A stretch of 64,000 nucleotides of DNA from Flavobacterium zepuense. Its GTDB lineage: Bacteria > Bacteroidota > Bacteroidia > Flavobacteriales > Flavobacteriaceae. Location of the stretch: positions 124,001 through 188,000 of the forward strand of contig NZ_VJVZ01000011.1 in NCBI RefSeq assembly GCF_007097145.1, read 5' to 3'. The position numbers were made by a program, and so were the translations under genes. Below the pieces are notes generated by a model. It did no database searches. It saw only the letters and a program-made list of their open reading frames with translations, and was not told where the DNA came from. The stretch's first letter is position 1. Every line of letters starts with the position of its first letter. Below, one piece after another: positions 23,062 to 30,522 of the stretch.

Positions 23062-24843
23062 ATGAAAAAACTATTTCTATATATTGCCTTTGTTTGCTCA
23101 TTTTCGGCGTTCGCCCAAAATGAACAGCTTGCCTATAACTACTTTGAAAAAGGCGAGTTTGAGAAAGCTCTTGTAATTTATGAGGCGCTTGCAAAAAGCC
23201 AGCCGGGCAATACTTTTTACATTCAAAAGATAGCGGCATCACAGCAACAGCTTAACCAGTTTGATAAAGCAGGTAAACTCCTTGCCGATATGTACGATAA
23301 AACGGGTCAGCCACTATTGTTAGTAGAGATCGGCTACAACTACCAGCGCCAAAAAGACCAGGCCAAAGCCGATAAATTTTACAAACAGGCCATTGATGCG
23401 GTTGCCCAAAATCCGTCTAACGTATATTCGGTTGCCAACACGTTCGAGCAAAAAGTACTGGTTCAGCAAGCCATTAAAACCTACGATGCTGCCACTGCCG
23501 TAAACAAAAGTATGAACTTTGATTACCAGGTGGCACTCTTACAAGGTCAGCTTGGCAATATGGACCTGATGATAGAAAAGCTGCTGGCGTACAGCTATAG
23601 CAACCAGCAAAACCTTGTTGTGGTACAAAACCAGCTTTCGCGTTTTATGAATGAGGAGGGCGGTAATGAAACCTTTAACGCATCATTGCGCAAAGCGCTT
23701 TTACTTAATACCCAAAAAACACAGGATATATTCTGGAATCGGTTCCTTAGCTGGTTCTTTGTGCAGCAAAAAGAATATGGCAAAGCGTTTATCCAGGAGA
23801 AAGCGATTTTTAAGCGCGACCCGGATATGTTCTTCAACATCGTTAACCTTTCTAAAATGGCGATGGAGGAAAATGAAGATGCCACGGCACGCGAAATACT
23901 GGCGTTCATCCTTCAAAATACAAAAGAGCCGGAACTGCTTATGCAGGCGCAATTTGATCTACTCACTATGGATATTGAAGTAGCCCAGGAAAAAGACTAC
24001 CCTGCCCTTAAGCAACGTATTGATACCCTTATGGCCGAGTATGGTGTTACGCCGTATTCGCTCGATCTGCAAATACTAAAAGCCGACTTTGAAGCTTTCC
24101 ATTTAAAAGATACCAAATTGGCGGTTGCAACGTTAGAAAAAGCACTTCAGCTACAGCTGAGCAAATACCAGCAGGCTGAGGTTAAAATGAAACTGTCGGA
24201 TGTTTTGTTGCTGGATGAAAAATTTAACCAGGCTATTATATACTACGCGCAAATAGAAGAAGACCTTAAAAACGATGCTGTGGGCCATATGGCGAGCTTA
24301 AAAGTAGCACGCAGCAGTTACTTTAAAGGCGATTTTAAATGGGCTGAAAAGCAACTTAAAGTGCTTAAAAGTAATGCATCGCAGCTTATTGCCAATGATG
24401 CGCTGGAGATCTATCTGCTCATTATAGACAACACCGCCGAAGACAGCACCCAAACCGCACTTAAAAAATTCGCAAAAGCCGATTTTAAGCTGTATCAAAA
24501 TAAAAAGGCCGAGGCGCTTGCCGGTTTTAAAGAACTATTGGCCAGCGACCAGACGAAGAGCATACAGGATGTTACCCTGCTGCGCATTGGGAAAATATAC
24601 GAAAGCCAGGGGCAAAACGACCTTGCGCTGGAGCAGTACCAAAAAATTATAGAGAACTATAAAGAAGGTATTTATGTAGATGAGGCGCTGTTTTTCTCAG
24701 CAGAGATATATAACAAAAAACTGCAACAGCCGGAAAAGGCTAAACCCCTGTATGAAAAGGTATTGTTTGAGCACCAGGACAGCATTTACTTTATAGAGGC
24801 GCGCAAACAGTTCAGGCTGCTTAGGGGTGATACTAACAGTTAA
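23062..24843 (+). CDS. Secreted TPR repeat protein
   Basis: A 593-residue protein with a signal peptide (MKKLFLYIAFVCSFSAFAQ, cleavage about residue 19) followed by tandem tetratricopeptide-like helical hairpins along the whole length, for example NYFEKGEFEKALVIYEAL near 28-45 and the cluster GKIYESQGQNDLALEQYQKI near the end. TPR arrays act as protein-binding scaffolds, here probably in the periplasm; Bacteroidota carry many of unknown target. It stands 169 bp downstream of serS, with an intervening repeat. No partner is suggested by neighbours. Confidence 0.9.
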   Translation: MKKLFLYIAFVCSFSAFAQNEQLAYNYFEKGEFEKALVIYEALAKSQPGNTFYIQKIAASQQQLNQFDKAGKLLADMYDKTGQPLLLVEIGYNYQRQKDQAKADKFYKQAIDAVAQNPSNVYSVANTFEQKVLVQQAIKTYDAATAVNKSMNFDYQVALLQGQLGNMDLMIEKLLAYSYSNQQNLVVVQNQLSRFMNEEGGNETFNASLRKALLLNTQKTQDIFWNRFLSWFFVQQKEYGKAFIQEKAIFKRDPDMFFNIVNLSKMAMEENEDATAREILAFILQNTKEPELLMQAQFDLLTMDIEVAQEKDYPALKQRIDTLMAEYGVTPYSLDLQILKADFEAFHLKDTKLAVATLEKALQLQLSKYQQAEVKMKLSDVLLLDEKFNQAIIYYAQIEEDLKNDAVGHMASLKVARSSYFKGDFKWAEKQLKVLKSNASQLIANDALEIYLLIIDNTAEDSTQTALKKFAKADFKLYQNKKAEALAGFKELLASDQTKSIQDVTLLRIGKIYESQGQNDLALEQYQKIIENYKEGIYVDEALFFSAEIYNKKLQQPEKAKPLYEKVLFEHQDSIYFIEARKQFRLLRGDTNS

Positions 24844-24931
24844 TATTGCGATTATCAGGATTTGTAGCTGCTATTGTAATCTTTCAATAAAAATTACAAT
24901 AAATTTATAAAGCCATAACGGGAGTTAGCAG

Positions 24932-24939
24932 TATCTTTG
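24932..24939 (+). promoter_or_regulatory. Promoter -7 element for the DUF4286 gene
   Basis: TATCTTTG, leader of about 26 bases to the ATG at 24971. Confidence 0.45.
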
Positions 24940-24970
24940 TTACTTACACAAACAACCAAACTATATTGCC

Positions 24971-25291
24971 ATGATAATTTATAACGTAACCAGTAATGTA
25001 GACGACAGCATTCATGAAAAATGGATGGCATGGATGATGGAAGATCACATACCTAAAATAATGGCTACCGATAAATTTTACAAAGTAAAGATTGTAAAGG
25101 TATTGGGAGACGAGCAACACGGTGGTACTACCTATTCGGTACAATATTTTGCCGATAGCCGCGAAAAACTAAACGAATATTACAACGACCATTCGCCTAA
25201 GTTGCGTGCCGAAAGCGCAGGACTTTTTGGCGATAAAATATTACAGTTCCGTACAGAGCTGGAAATTATAAAAGAATTTAAATCGGTATAG
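24971..25291 (+). CDS. DUF4286 family protein
   Basis: A 106-residue cytosolic protein opening MIIYNVTSNVDDSIHEKW and containing KWMAWMMEDHIPKIMAT, typical of DUF4286. The fold is probably a small ferredoxin-like dimeric alpha/beta barrel of the kind seen in antibiotic-biosynthesis-type monooxygenases, but no catalytic residue is known. It begins a run DUF4286, rsmA, mgtE on the plus strand (48 bp to rsmA), a gene order common in Flavobacteriaceae. Confidence 0.88.
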   Translation: MIIYNVTSNVDDSIHEKWMAWMMEDHIPKIMATDKFYKVKIVKVLGDEQHGGTTYSVQYFADSREKLNEYYNDHSPKLRAESAGLFGDKILQFRTELEIIKEFKSV

Positions 25292-25339
25292 CAATATACC
25301 TGCCCTGGCCTGTTATGGTGCGGGCTGTTACACATACAC

Positions 25340-26119
25340 ATGGATAAAGTTAAAGCCAAAAAGCACCTTGGGCAGCATTTTTTAAAAGACGAGGGCATAG
25401 CAAAAGATATTGCCGATACCCTTACCCTGCAGGGCTATTCTAAAATACTGGAAATAGGCCCCGGTATGGGCGTACTTACAAAATACCTGTTAGACAAACC
25501 AACAGAAACTTTTGTTATCGAGATAGATACTGAATCGGTTGAATATCTTAATGCGCATTACCCAAAACTGGAAGGGCACATTATCTCTAAAGACTTTTTG
25601 CGCTACAACCTGAGTGAAGATTTTGGAGACGACCAGTTTGCTATTATCGGTAACTTTCCATACAATATTTCTACTCAGATCGTTTTCAGGGCACTGGAGT
25701 TGCGTTACCGCATTCCGGAGTTTTCGGGCATGTTTCAAAAAGAAGTGGCACAGCGCATTTGCGAAAAAAAAGGCACTAAGGCCTATGGTATATTATCGGT
25801 ACTTGTACAGGCTTTTTATGAGGCCGAATACCTCTTTACCGTAGATGAACATGTGTTTAACCCGCCGCCTAAAGTTAAGAGCGGGGTACTGCGTTTAACC
25901 CGTAAAGAAAACTACCACCTGCCGGTAGACGAAAAGCTGTTTTTTGCTGTGGTAAAAATGGCTTTTAACCAGCGCAGGAAAACACTTCGTAACAGTTTAA
26001 AAACATACAACCTCTCGGAAAATTTAAAGGAAGATACTATCTTTGACCTCCGTCCGGAACAACTTTCCGTGGAGCAATTTATAGACCTTACCCAAAAAAT
26101 AGCGGCCAATGGAATTTAA
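25340..26119 (+). CDS. rsmA: 16S rRNA (adenine1518/1519-N6) dimethyltransferase
   Basis: A 259-residue Rossmann-fold methyltransferase. The family opening KKHLGQHFLKDEG, the SAM-binding LEIGPGMGVLT and the catalytic NFPYNIST (motif IV, NxPY) are all present. It dimethylates two adjacent adenines in helix 45 of 16S rRNA during 30S assembly. Normal length. Its last 11 bases overlap the start of mgtE, implying translational coupling. Confidence 0.97.
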   Translation: MDKVKAKKHLGQHFLKDEGIAKDIADTLTLQGYSKILEIGPGMGVLTKYLLDKPTETFVIEIDTESVEYLNAHYPKLEGHIISKDFLRYNLSEDFGDDQFAIIGNFPYNISTQIVFRALELRYRIPEFSGMFQKEVAQRICEKKGTKAYGILSVLVQAFYEAEYLFTVDEHVFNPPPKVKSGVLRLTRKENYHLPVDEKLFFAVVKMAFNQRRKTLRNSLKTYNLSENLKEDTIFDLRPEQLSVEQFIDLTQKIAANGI

Positions 26120-27461
26120 GATCAGCAGGGATTTCATCACCCAGATAGAGCAATATGTTAGTGAAAACCGTGAGAATGAGCTACAGGCCCTTCTTGCTGA
26201 CATACACTACGCCGATATTGCCGAAATAATGGGTGAGCTGGATGACGCTGATTCTATTTACATTTTCCACATACTCGACAGCGAAAAGACGGCAGAAATA
26301 CTGCTTGAGCTTGACGAAGAGGTTAGGGAAAAGATCTTAAAAGGCCTTTCGCCTAAAGAAATTGCCGAAGAGCTGGATGAGCTTAGCACGGATGATGCGG
26401 CAGATATTATTGCCGAATTACCCGAAGGCCGCCAGGGAGAGGTAATCTCTGAACTTTTAGACGTAGAGCACGCCAAAGACATCGTAGACCTGCTTCGTTA
26501 TGACGAAGATACGGCCGGTGGCCTTATGGGTAAAGAGCTTGTAAAAGTTAATGAAAACTGGACAGTACTTACCTGCGTTAAAGAAATGCGCATACAGGCA
26601 GAGAACGTTCAGCGGGTACACTCAATATATGTGGTAGATGATGAGAACCGCCTTAAAGGCCGCCTTTCGTTAAAAGACTTACTTACCACAAGCACCAAAA
26701 CCCCAATTAGTGAGGTTTATATTCCTAAAGTAGACTCGGTTAAGGTTACAACCCCCGATGTTGAGGTAGCCCGTATCATGCAAAAGTATGACCTTGAGGC
26801 CATACCTGTTATAGATGAACTGGGCCGCCTTGTAGGCCGTATTACCATTGATGACATTGTAGACGTTATTAAGGATGAAGCCGACAAGGATTACCAGTTA
26901 GCAGCGGGTATCTCCCAGGACGTTGAGGCCGATGACAGCATTATAGACCTTACCAAAGCACGCCTGCCGTGGCTGGTATTGGCGCTATTGGGTGGCTTTA
27001 TTAGTGTAAAGCTGCTTAATAGTTTTAGCGGTGCCATGCAGTACCATAAGGAGTTGTTTTTCTTTACGCCGCTTATTGCCGCGATGGCGGGTAACGTAGG
27101 TGTGCAGAGTAGCGCTATTATTGTGCAGGGTTTGGCGAATAACAGTATATCTGGTTCGTTGTTTAACCGTTTAATAAAAGAAGTCTTGCTAAGCCTTTTA
27201 AACGGCTCGTTACTTGCCCTTATATTAATTGCCGGCAGCCATTTGCTGCTGGGAGTTAGCTATGAAGTTGGCCTAACGGTAAGCATATCGTTAATCTCGG
27301 TAATTATAATTGCCTCACTTATAGGTACGTTTATACCAATCCTCTTAAACAAAATGGGTATCGACCCGGCACTTGCCACCGGTCCATTTATTACCACCAG
27401 TAACGATATTTGCGGTATCCTTATTTACTTTTCTATCGCCAAGCTGATACTTGGGTTTTAA
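26109..27461 (+). CDS. mgtE: Magnesium transporter MgtE
   Basis: A 450-residue magnesium channel. The cytosolic N domain (about 1-130, with DELSTDDAADIIAELPE) and two CBS domains (about 135-255) sense Mg2+; five transmembrane helices follow (about 285-450), including the conserved PLIAAMAGNVGVQSSA and the late ATGPFITTSNDICG pore helix. It admits Mg2+ when the cytosolic level is low. The ATG overlaps the rsmA end by 11 bases. No Mg-sensing riboswitch would fit, as it lies within an operon. Confidence 0.96.
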   Translation: MEFKISRDFITQIEQYVSENRENELQALLADIHYADIAEIMGELDDADSIYIFHILDSEKTAEILLELDEEVREKILKGLSPKEIAEELDELSTDDAADIIAELPEGRQGEVISELLDVEHAKDIVDLLRYDEDTAGGLMGKELVKVNENWTVLTCVKEMRIQAENVQRVHSIYVVDDENRLKGRLSLKDLLTTSTKTPISEVYIPKVDSVKVTTPDVEVARIMQKYDLEAIPVIDELGRLVGRITIDDIVDVIKDEADKDYQLAAGISQDVEADDSIIDLTKARLPWLVLALLGGFISVKLLNSFSGAMQYHKELFFFTPLIAAMAGNVGVQSSAIIVQGLANNSISGSLFNRLIKEVLLSLLNGSLLALILIAGSHLLLGVSYEVGLTVSISLISVIIIASLIGTFIPILLNKMGIDPALATGPFITTSNDICGILIYFSIAKLILGF

Positions 27462-27478
27462 AGTTTTAGATAAGTCCG

Positions 27479-28462
27479 TTAAAACATCACTTCGATCAGA
27501 TTGATTATCTTGTCTTTTATATAAAACATTATGTAGCCATCAGTACCAATAAGCTGCACATCATAATAGTAATTATTGGTAATATCATTTAATGATGCGC
27601 CCCAGTTCTTAAATTTTGTAGAGTTAGGGTAGCACTCATACAGCTTTTCTTCAAGGTCGCCTATTTTTATACCGTCAACTTCAAATACTACAGCATTAGG
27701 GAACGTATAAGGCATTTTAGAAGCCTTCAATTCTGATATCTGGTTGCTTTTTCCGTCAAATTTTATTTGGAGGTTATTAAGCCAGTATTCTTTTTCTATG
27801 GTAACCATCTGCCCAAAAACCGTATCGGTTCGCGCCACCTGAAACCGCGTAATGTCCTTCTCAAAACTCTTCCGGGTGTGTTTGTAAAGCCTTTTATCAT
27901 TTATTAAAATCCTGCTATAGGGTATAGAGTCAGATTTGTTAGCTGCAAGCTCTCCTGAAAAATCACGCGCAAAAAACTTCCTGAAATCATCTGTCAGTGC
28001 CGAATCCAGTTGCTTTTTGGCATCCATGTACTCATTTTCTTCACCATCAAAAAAGATAGAAAGATTGTTGGCAGTGGTATAAATAGTATCGCGAAAGCGG
28101 TTAACTTCTACCACATACATGTTGGGTATAACCGTGCCTTCCGGGTTATCTATATTCATAAATACATTAGGGGCAATTTGTTTTTGGCCGGTTTTCTTTT
28201 CGCAGGGCGATGGTACTTTCTCCCAGCTATCTTTAGCTTCTTTTTTTAATCGTAGCAGGTTATAAGCCAGTTTATTATCACTGCTTTGTGCAGCCTGTAT
28301 GTAATACCCCAGTCGTTGCTCCTGTTTCATGTAGCCTTTTATGGTGCAGGGGCCGTTTTTAAATGTGTTAATAAGGCGGTAGGCCGTTACACGGGTATTG
28401 TCATAATTTTGCTGGGCAAAGCAGCTATATCCTATTAAGAGCAACAGGGCAACGTATTTCAT
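27479..28462 (-). CDS. Secreted protein of unknown function
   Basis: A 327-residue protein with a signal peptide (MKYVALLLLIGYSCFAQ) that I do not recognise. The mature part mixes charged helices and strands; a Cys pair (GPCTIKG near 39 and SPCEKK near 82) could form a disulfide in the periplasm. No lipobox or sorting domain is present, so it should be soluble in the periplasm. It ends 17 bp from the convergent mgtE stop and starts upstream of a perfect palindrome in a region shared with the divergent dehydrogenase-VOC gene. Confidence 0.75.
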   Translation of the reverse strand: MKYVALLLLIGYSCFAQQNYDNTRVTAYRLINTFKNGPCTIKGYMKQEQRLGYYIQAAQSSDNKLAYNLLRLKKEAKDSWEKVPSPCEKKTGQKQIAPNVFMNIDNPEGTVIPNMYVVEVNRFRDTIYTTANNLSIFFDGEENEYMDAKKQLDSALTDDFRKFFARDFSGELAANKSDSIPYSRILINDKRLYKHTRKSFEKDITRFQVARTDTVFGQMVTIEKEYWLNNLQIKFDGKSNQISELKASKMPYTFPNAVVFEVDGIKIGDLEEKLYECYPNSTKFKNWGASLNDITNNYYYDVQLIGTDGYIMFYIKDKIINLIEVMF

Positions 28463-28503
28463 AACGTAAGGTTTAGAAATGTAAACGTATGAAAAACAAT
28501 TAT

Positions 28504-28521
28504 ATTCTACAAATGTAGAAT
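28504..28521. promoter_or_regulatory. Perfect palindrome between divergent genes (candidate operator)
   Basis: ATTCTACA and TGTAGAAT arms separated by AA; contains TACAnnTGTA, the core recognised by BlaI/MecI-type repressors. It lies 42-59 bp before the start of the minus-strand gene and about 90 bp before the plus-strand dehydrogenase-VOC gene. Confidence 0.45.
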
Positions 28522-28547
28522 TGATTTAGTTTTAATACATGCCCCCA

Positions 28548-28592
28548 AAATCTTTGCGAATCTTTGTGCCTTCTTTGTGTAACTTTGTGTAA
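28548..28592. repeat. Degenerate repeat rich in CTTTGTG words
   Basis: Related words CTTTGCG, CTTTGTG, CTTTGTG and CTTTGTG at short intervals resemble the arms of the 39684-39861 element. Probably a decayed copy; it could also have supplied promoter-like TTTG words for the gene at 28611. Confidence 0.45.
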
Positions 28593-28610
28593 GAATAAAA
28601 ACCATATACT

Positions 28611-29954
28611 ATGTCGCAAAACATAAAAATACTCCATATAGACAGCAATCATCCACTGCTTTGGGAGCAGCTGGAACAGGCCGGCTTTGCTAACGAAGCC
28701 GATTATAAATCTTCCAAGCAGGAAATTGAGGCTAAAATTGCCGGGTATAACGGTATTGTTATCCGCAGCCGTTTTAAGATCGATAAAACCTTTTTAGATG
28801 CCGCTACTAACCTGCAGTTTATCGCAAGGGTGGGAGCAGGGCTGGAGAGTATAGACACCGCTTATGCCGAAAGCAAAGGCATAGCGCTTATTGCCGCGCC
28901 CGAGGGTAACCGCAACGCGGTGGGTGAGCAGGCGCTGGGCATGCTGTTATCTTTATTTAATAACCTTAATAAAGCCGACCGCGAAATCCGTAGCGGCCAC
29001 TGGATACGCGAGGGTAACCGCGGGCATGAGCTGGATGGTAAAACGGTAGGTATTATTGGTTACGGTAACATGGGGCAGTCATTCGCTAAAAAGCTGCGCG
29101 GTTTTGACGTTGAGGTACTGTGTTATGATATAAAGCCGTACGTAGGCGATGCCAATGCGCGACAGGTGGAGCTGGATGAATTTCAGCAGAAAGTGGATAT
29201 AGTGAGCCTGCACACCCCGTGGACTCCCGAAACCGATAAAATGGTAAATGCCAACCTCATTAGCGGGTTTGCAAAGCCGTTATGGTTTATTAATACGGCA
29301 AGGGGTAATAGTGTAGTTACTCAGGACCTAACAGATGCCCTTAAATCGGGTAAAATATTAGGTGCAGCGCTTGATGTACTGGAGTATGAAAAACTTTCAT
29401 TTGAGCATTTATTTACAGATGAAGCCATGCCACAGGCTTTTGAATACCTGCTTAACGCCGATAACGTATTGCTTACCCCCCACATAGCAGGGTGGACGTT
29501 TGAAAGCCACGAGCGCTTGGCACAGGTAATAGTAGATAAAATTAAAGCAGTATATTTTGGCGAAGCTGCACAGGCCCAAACAGAAGCGAAGGTTACGGGT
29601 GTTGGCGGTTTTTTCTTTAAGTCGGAAGACCCTAAAGCTTTAAGGGAATGGTATAAACAACACTTGGGGATGGATATTAACGATTACGGCTGCACTTTTA
29701 CCTGGAAAGACGATAACGGGAATGATGCCGCCACACAATGGTCGCCTTTTGGGGAAGACACCAAATATTTTGAACCTTCGCAAAAGCAATTCATGCAAAA
29801 CTTCAGGGTGCAGAACTTTGATGCGTTAATTACGCGGCTTAAAGCTGCTGGGGTTACTCTTGTGGGCGAACCTGAAAGTTACGACTATGGTAAGTTTGGA
29901 TGGATACTGGACCCCGAAGGAAACAAGATAGAATTGTGGGAAGCTATTGGTTAA
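28611..29954 (+). CDS. Fusion of D-2-hydroxyacid dehydrogenase and VOC (glyoxalase-like) domain
   Basis: A 447-residue protein in two parts. Residues 1-315 are a complete D-2-hydroxyacid dehydrogenase of the phosphoglycerate-dehydrogenase-like type, with GYGNMG (150-155), Arg231 (TARG), an acidic residue near Glu258 and His291 (TPHIAG). From about 328 to the end lies a VOC domain: it opens TGVGGFFFKSEDPKALREWY and ends WILDPEGNKIELWE with metal-ligand candidate Glu441. The junction (about 316-327, AQTEAK) is a short linker. Joined, the parts could act in one aldehyde/2-oxoacid pathway such as methylglyoxal-type detoxification. Another possibility is a lost stop between two genes. It is on its own transcript. 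Confidence 0.88.
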   Translation: MSQNIKILHIDSNHPLLWEQLEQAGFANEADYKSSKQEIEAKIAGYNGIVIRSRFKIDKTFLDAATNLQFIARVGAGLESIDTAYAESKGIALIAAPEGNRNAVGEQALGMLLSLFNNLNKADREIRSGHWIREGNRGHELDGKTVGIIGYGNMGQSFAKKLRGFDVEVLCYDIKPYVGDANARQVELDEFQQKVDIVSLHTPWTPETDKMVNANLISGFAKPLWFINTARGNSVVTQDLTDALKSGKILGAALDVLEYEKLSFEHLFTDEAMPQAFEYLLNADNVLLTPHIAGWTFESHERLAQVIVDKIKAVYFGEAAQAQTEAKVTGVGGFFFKSEDPKALREWYKQHLGMDINDYGCTFTWKDDNGNDAATQWSPFGEDTKYFEPSQKQFMQNFRVQNFDALITRLKAAGVTLVGEPESYDYGKFGWILDPEGNKIELWEAIG

Positions 29955-29984
29955 GCTTTTTATAATGTTTATAAATAAGCTTTT
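29953..29984 (+). terminator. Terminator after the dehydrogenase-VOC fusion gene
   Basis: AAGCTTTTTATAA pairs, with one bulge, with TTATAAATAAGCTT, followed by TTTGC; the first arm overlaps the end of the gene by two bases. Confidence 0.5.
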
Positions 29985-30094
29985 GCGGTTTAAAAAAATT
30001 ATTGTTACTTAGCTATAACGTGTTAGCTGAATCACGATAAAAGCAGGGAGTAACCGAAAATCCTTACGAGTAGGCCAACCACAACAATTAAATT

Positions 30095-30487
30095 ATGATA
30101 GAATGGTACTTAAAAGTAGTTAGGGATAACTACGCAAATTTTGAAGGCAGGGCCAGAAGAAGCGAATACTGGTATTTTACCCTTTGTAACTTTATAGTTA
30201 TAGCTATACTTGCAGCACTGGTTTATGTTTCGAGTATTTTTACCTTTGTTTATGGGCTATATGCTTTGGCAGTGCTTGTGCCAAGTATTGGGGTAGCAGT
30301 AAGAAGGCTTCATGATGTAAACAAAAGCGGATGGTTTTATCTTTTAGCCTTTGTACCGTTAGTTAATATTTACATATTAGTATTGTTCCTTACGGAAGGT
30401 ACAACCGGCCCTAACGAATTTGGCCCTGATCCTAAAAACCCAATTGGTACAGAATTTAACGATATCGGCAGGCCCGATACTTTTTAA
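30095..30487 (+). CDS. DUF805 membrane protein
   Basis: A 130-residue protein of the DUF805 family: NFEGRARRSEYWYFTLCNF at the start, two or three hydrophobic helices (about 35-55, 60-75, 85-105) and the conserved SIGVAVRRLHDVNKSGWF motif before the last helix. It sits in the inner membrane; no activity is known for the family, though some members are linked to stress or phage responses. Single-gene unit ending at a strong terminator shared with the convergent olsF gene. Confidence 0.9.
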   Translation: MIEWYLKVVRDNYANFEGRARRSEYWYFTLCNFIVIAILAALVYVSSIFTFVYGLYALAVLVPSIGVAVRRLHDVNKSGWFYLLAFVPLVNIYILVLFLTEGTTGPNEFGPDPKNPIGTEFNDIGRPDTF

Positions 30488-30488
30488 T

Positions 30489-30522
30489 AACAAAAAGCCC
30501 AGTTACTACTGGGCTTTTTGTT
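30489..30522. terminator. Bidirectional terminator between DUF805 and olsF genes
   Basis: AACAAAAAGCCCAGT and ACTGGGCTTTTTGTT arms around a four-base loop; A-tract and T-run on the two sides serve both convergent genes. Confidence 0.85.

Noticed and set aside
26000..26108. Magnesium riboswitch before mgtE
   Set aside because: The mgtE start overlaps the rsmA end, leaving no leader for a switch.
27462..27478. Terminator between the convergent mgtE and secreted-protein genes
   Set aside because: Only 17 bp are present and no hairpin with T-run is visible.
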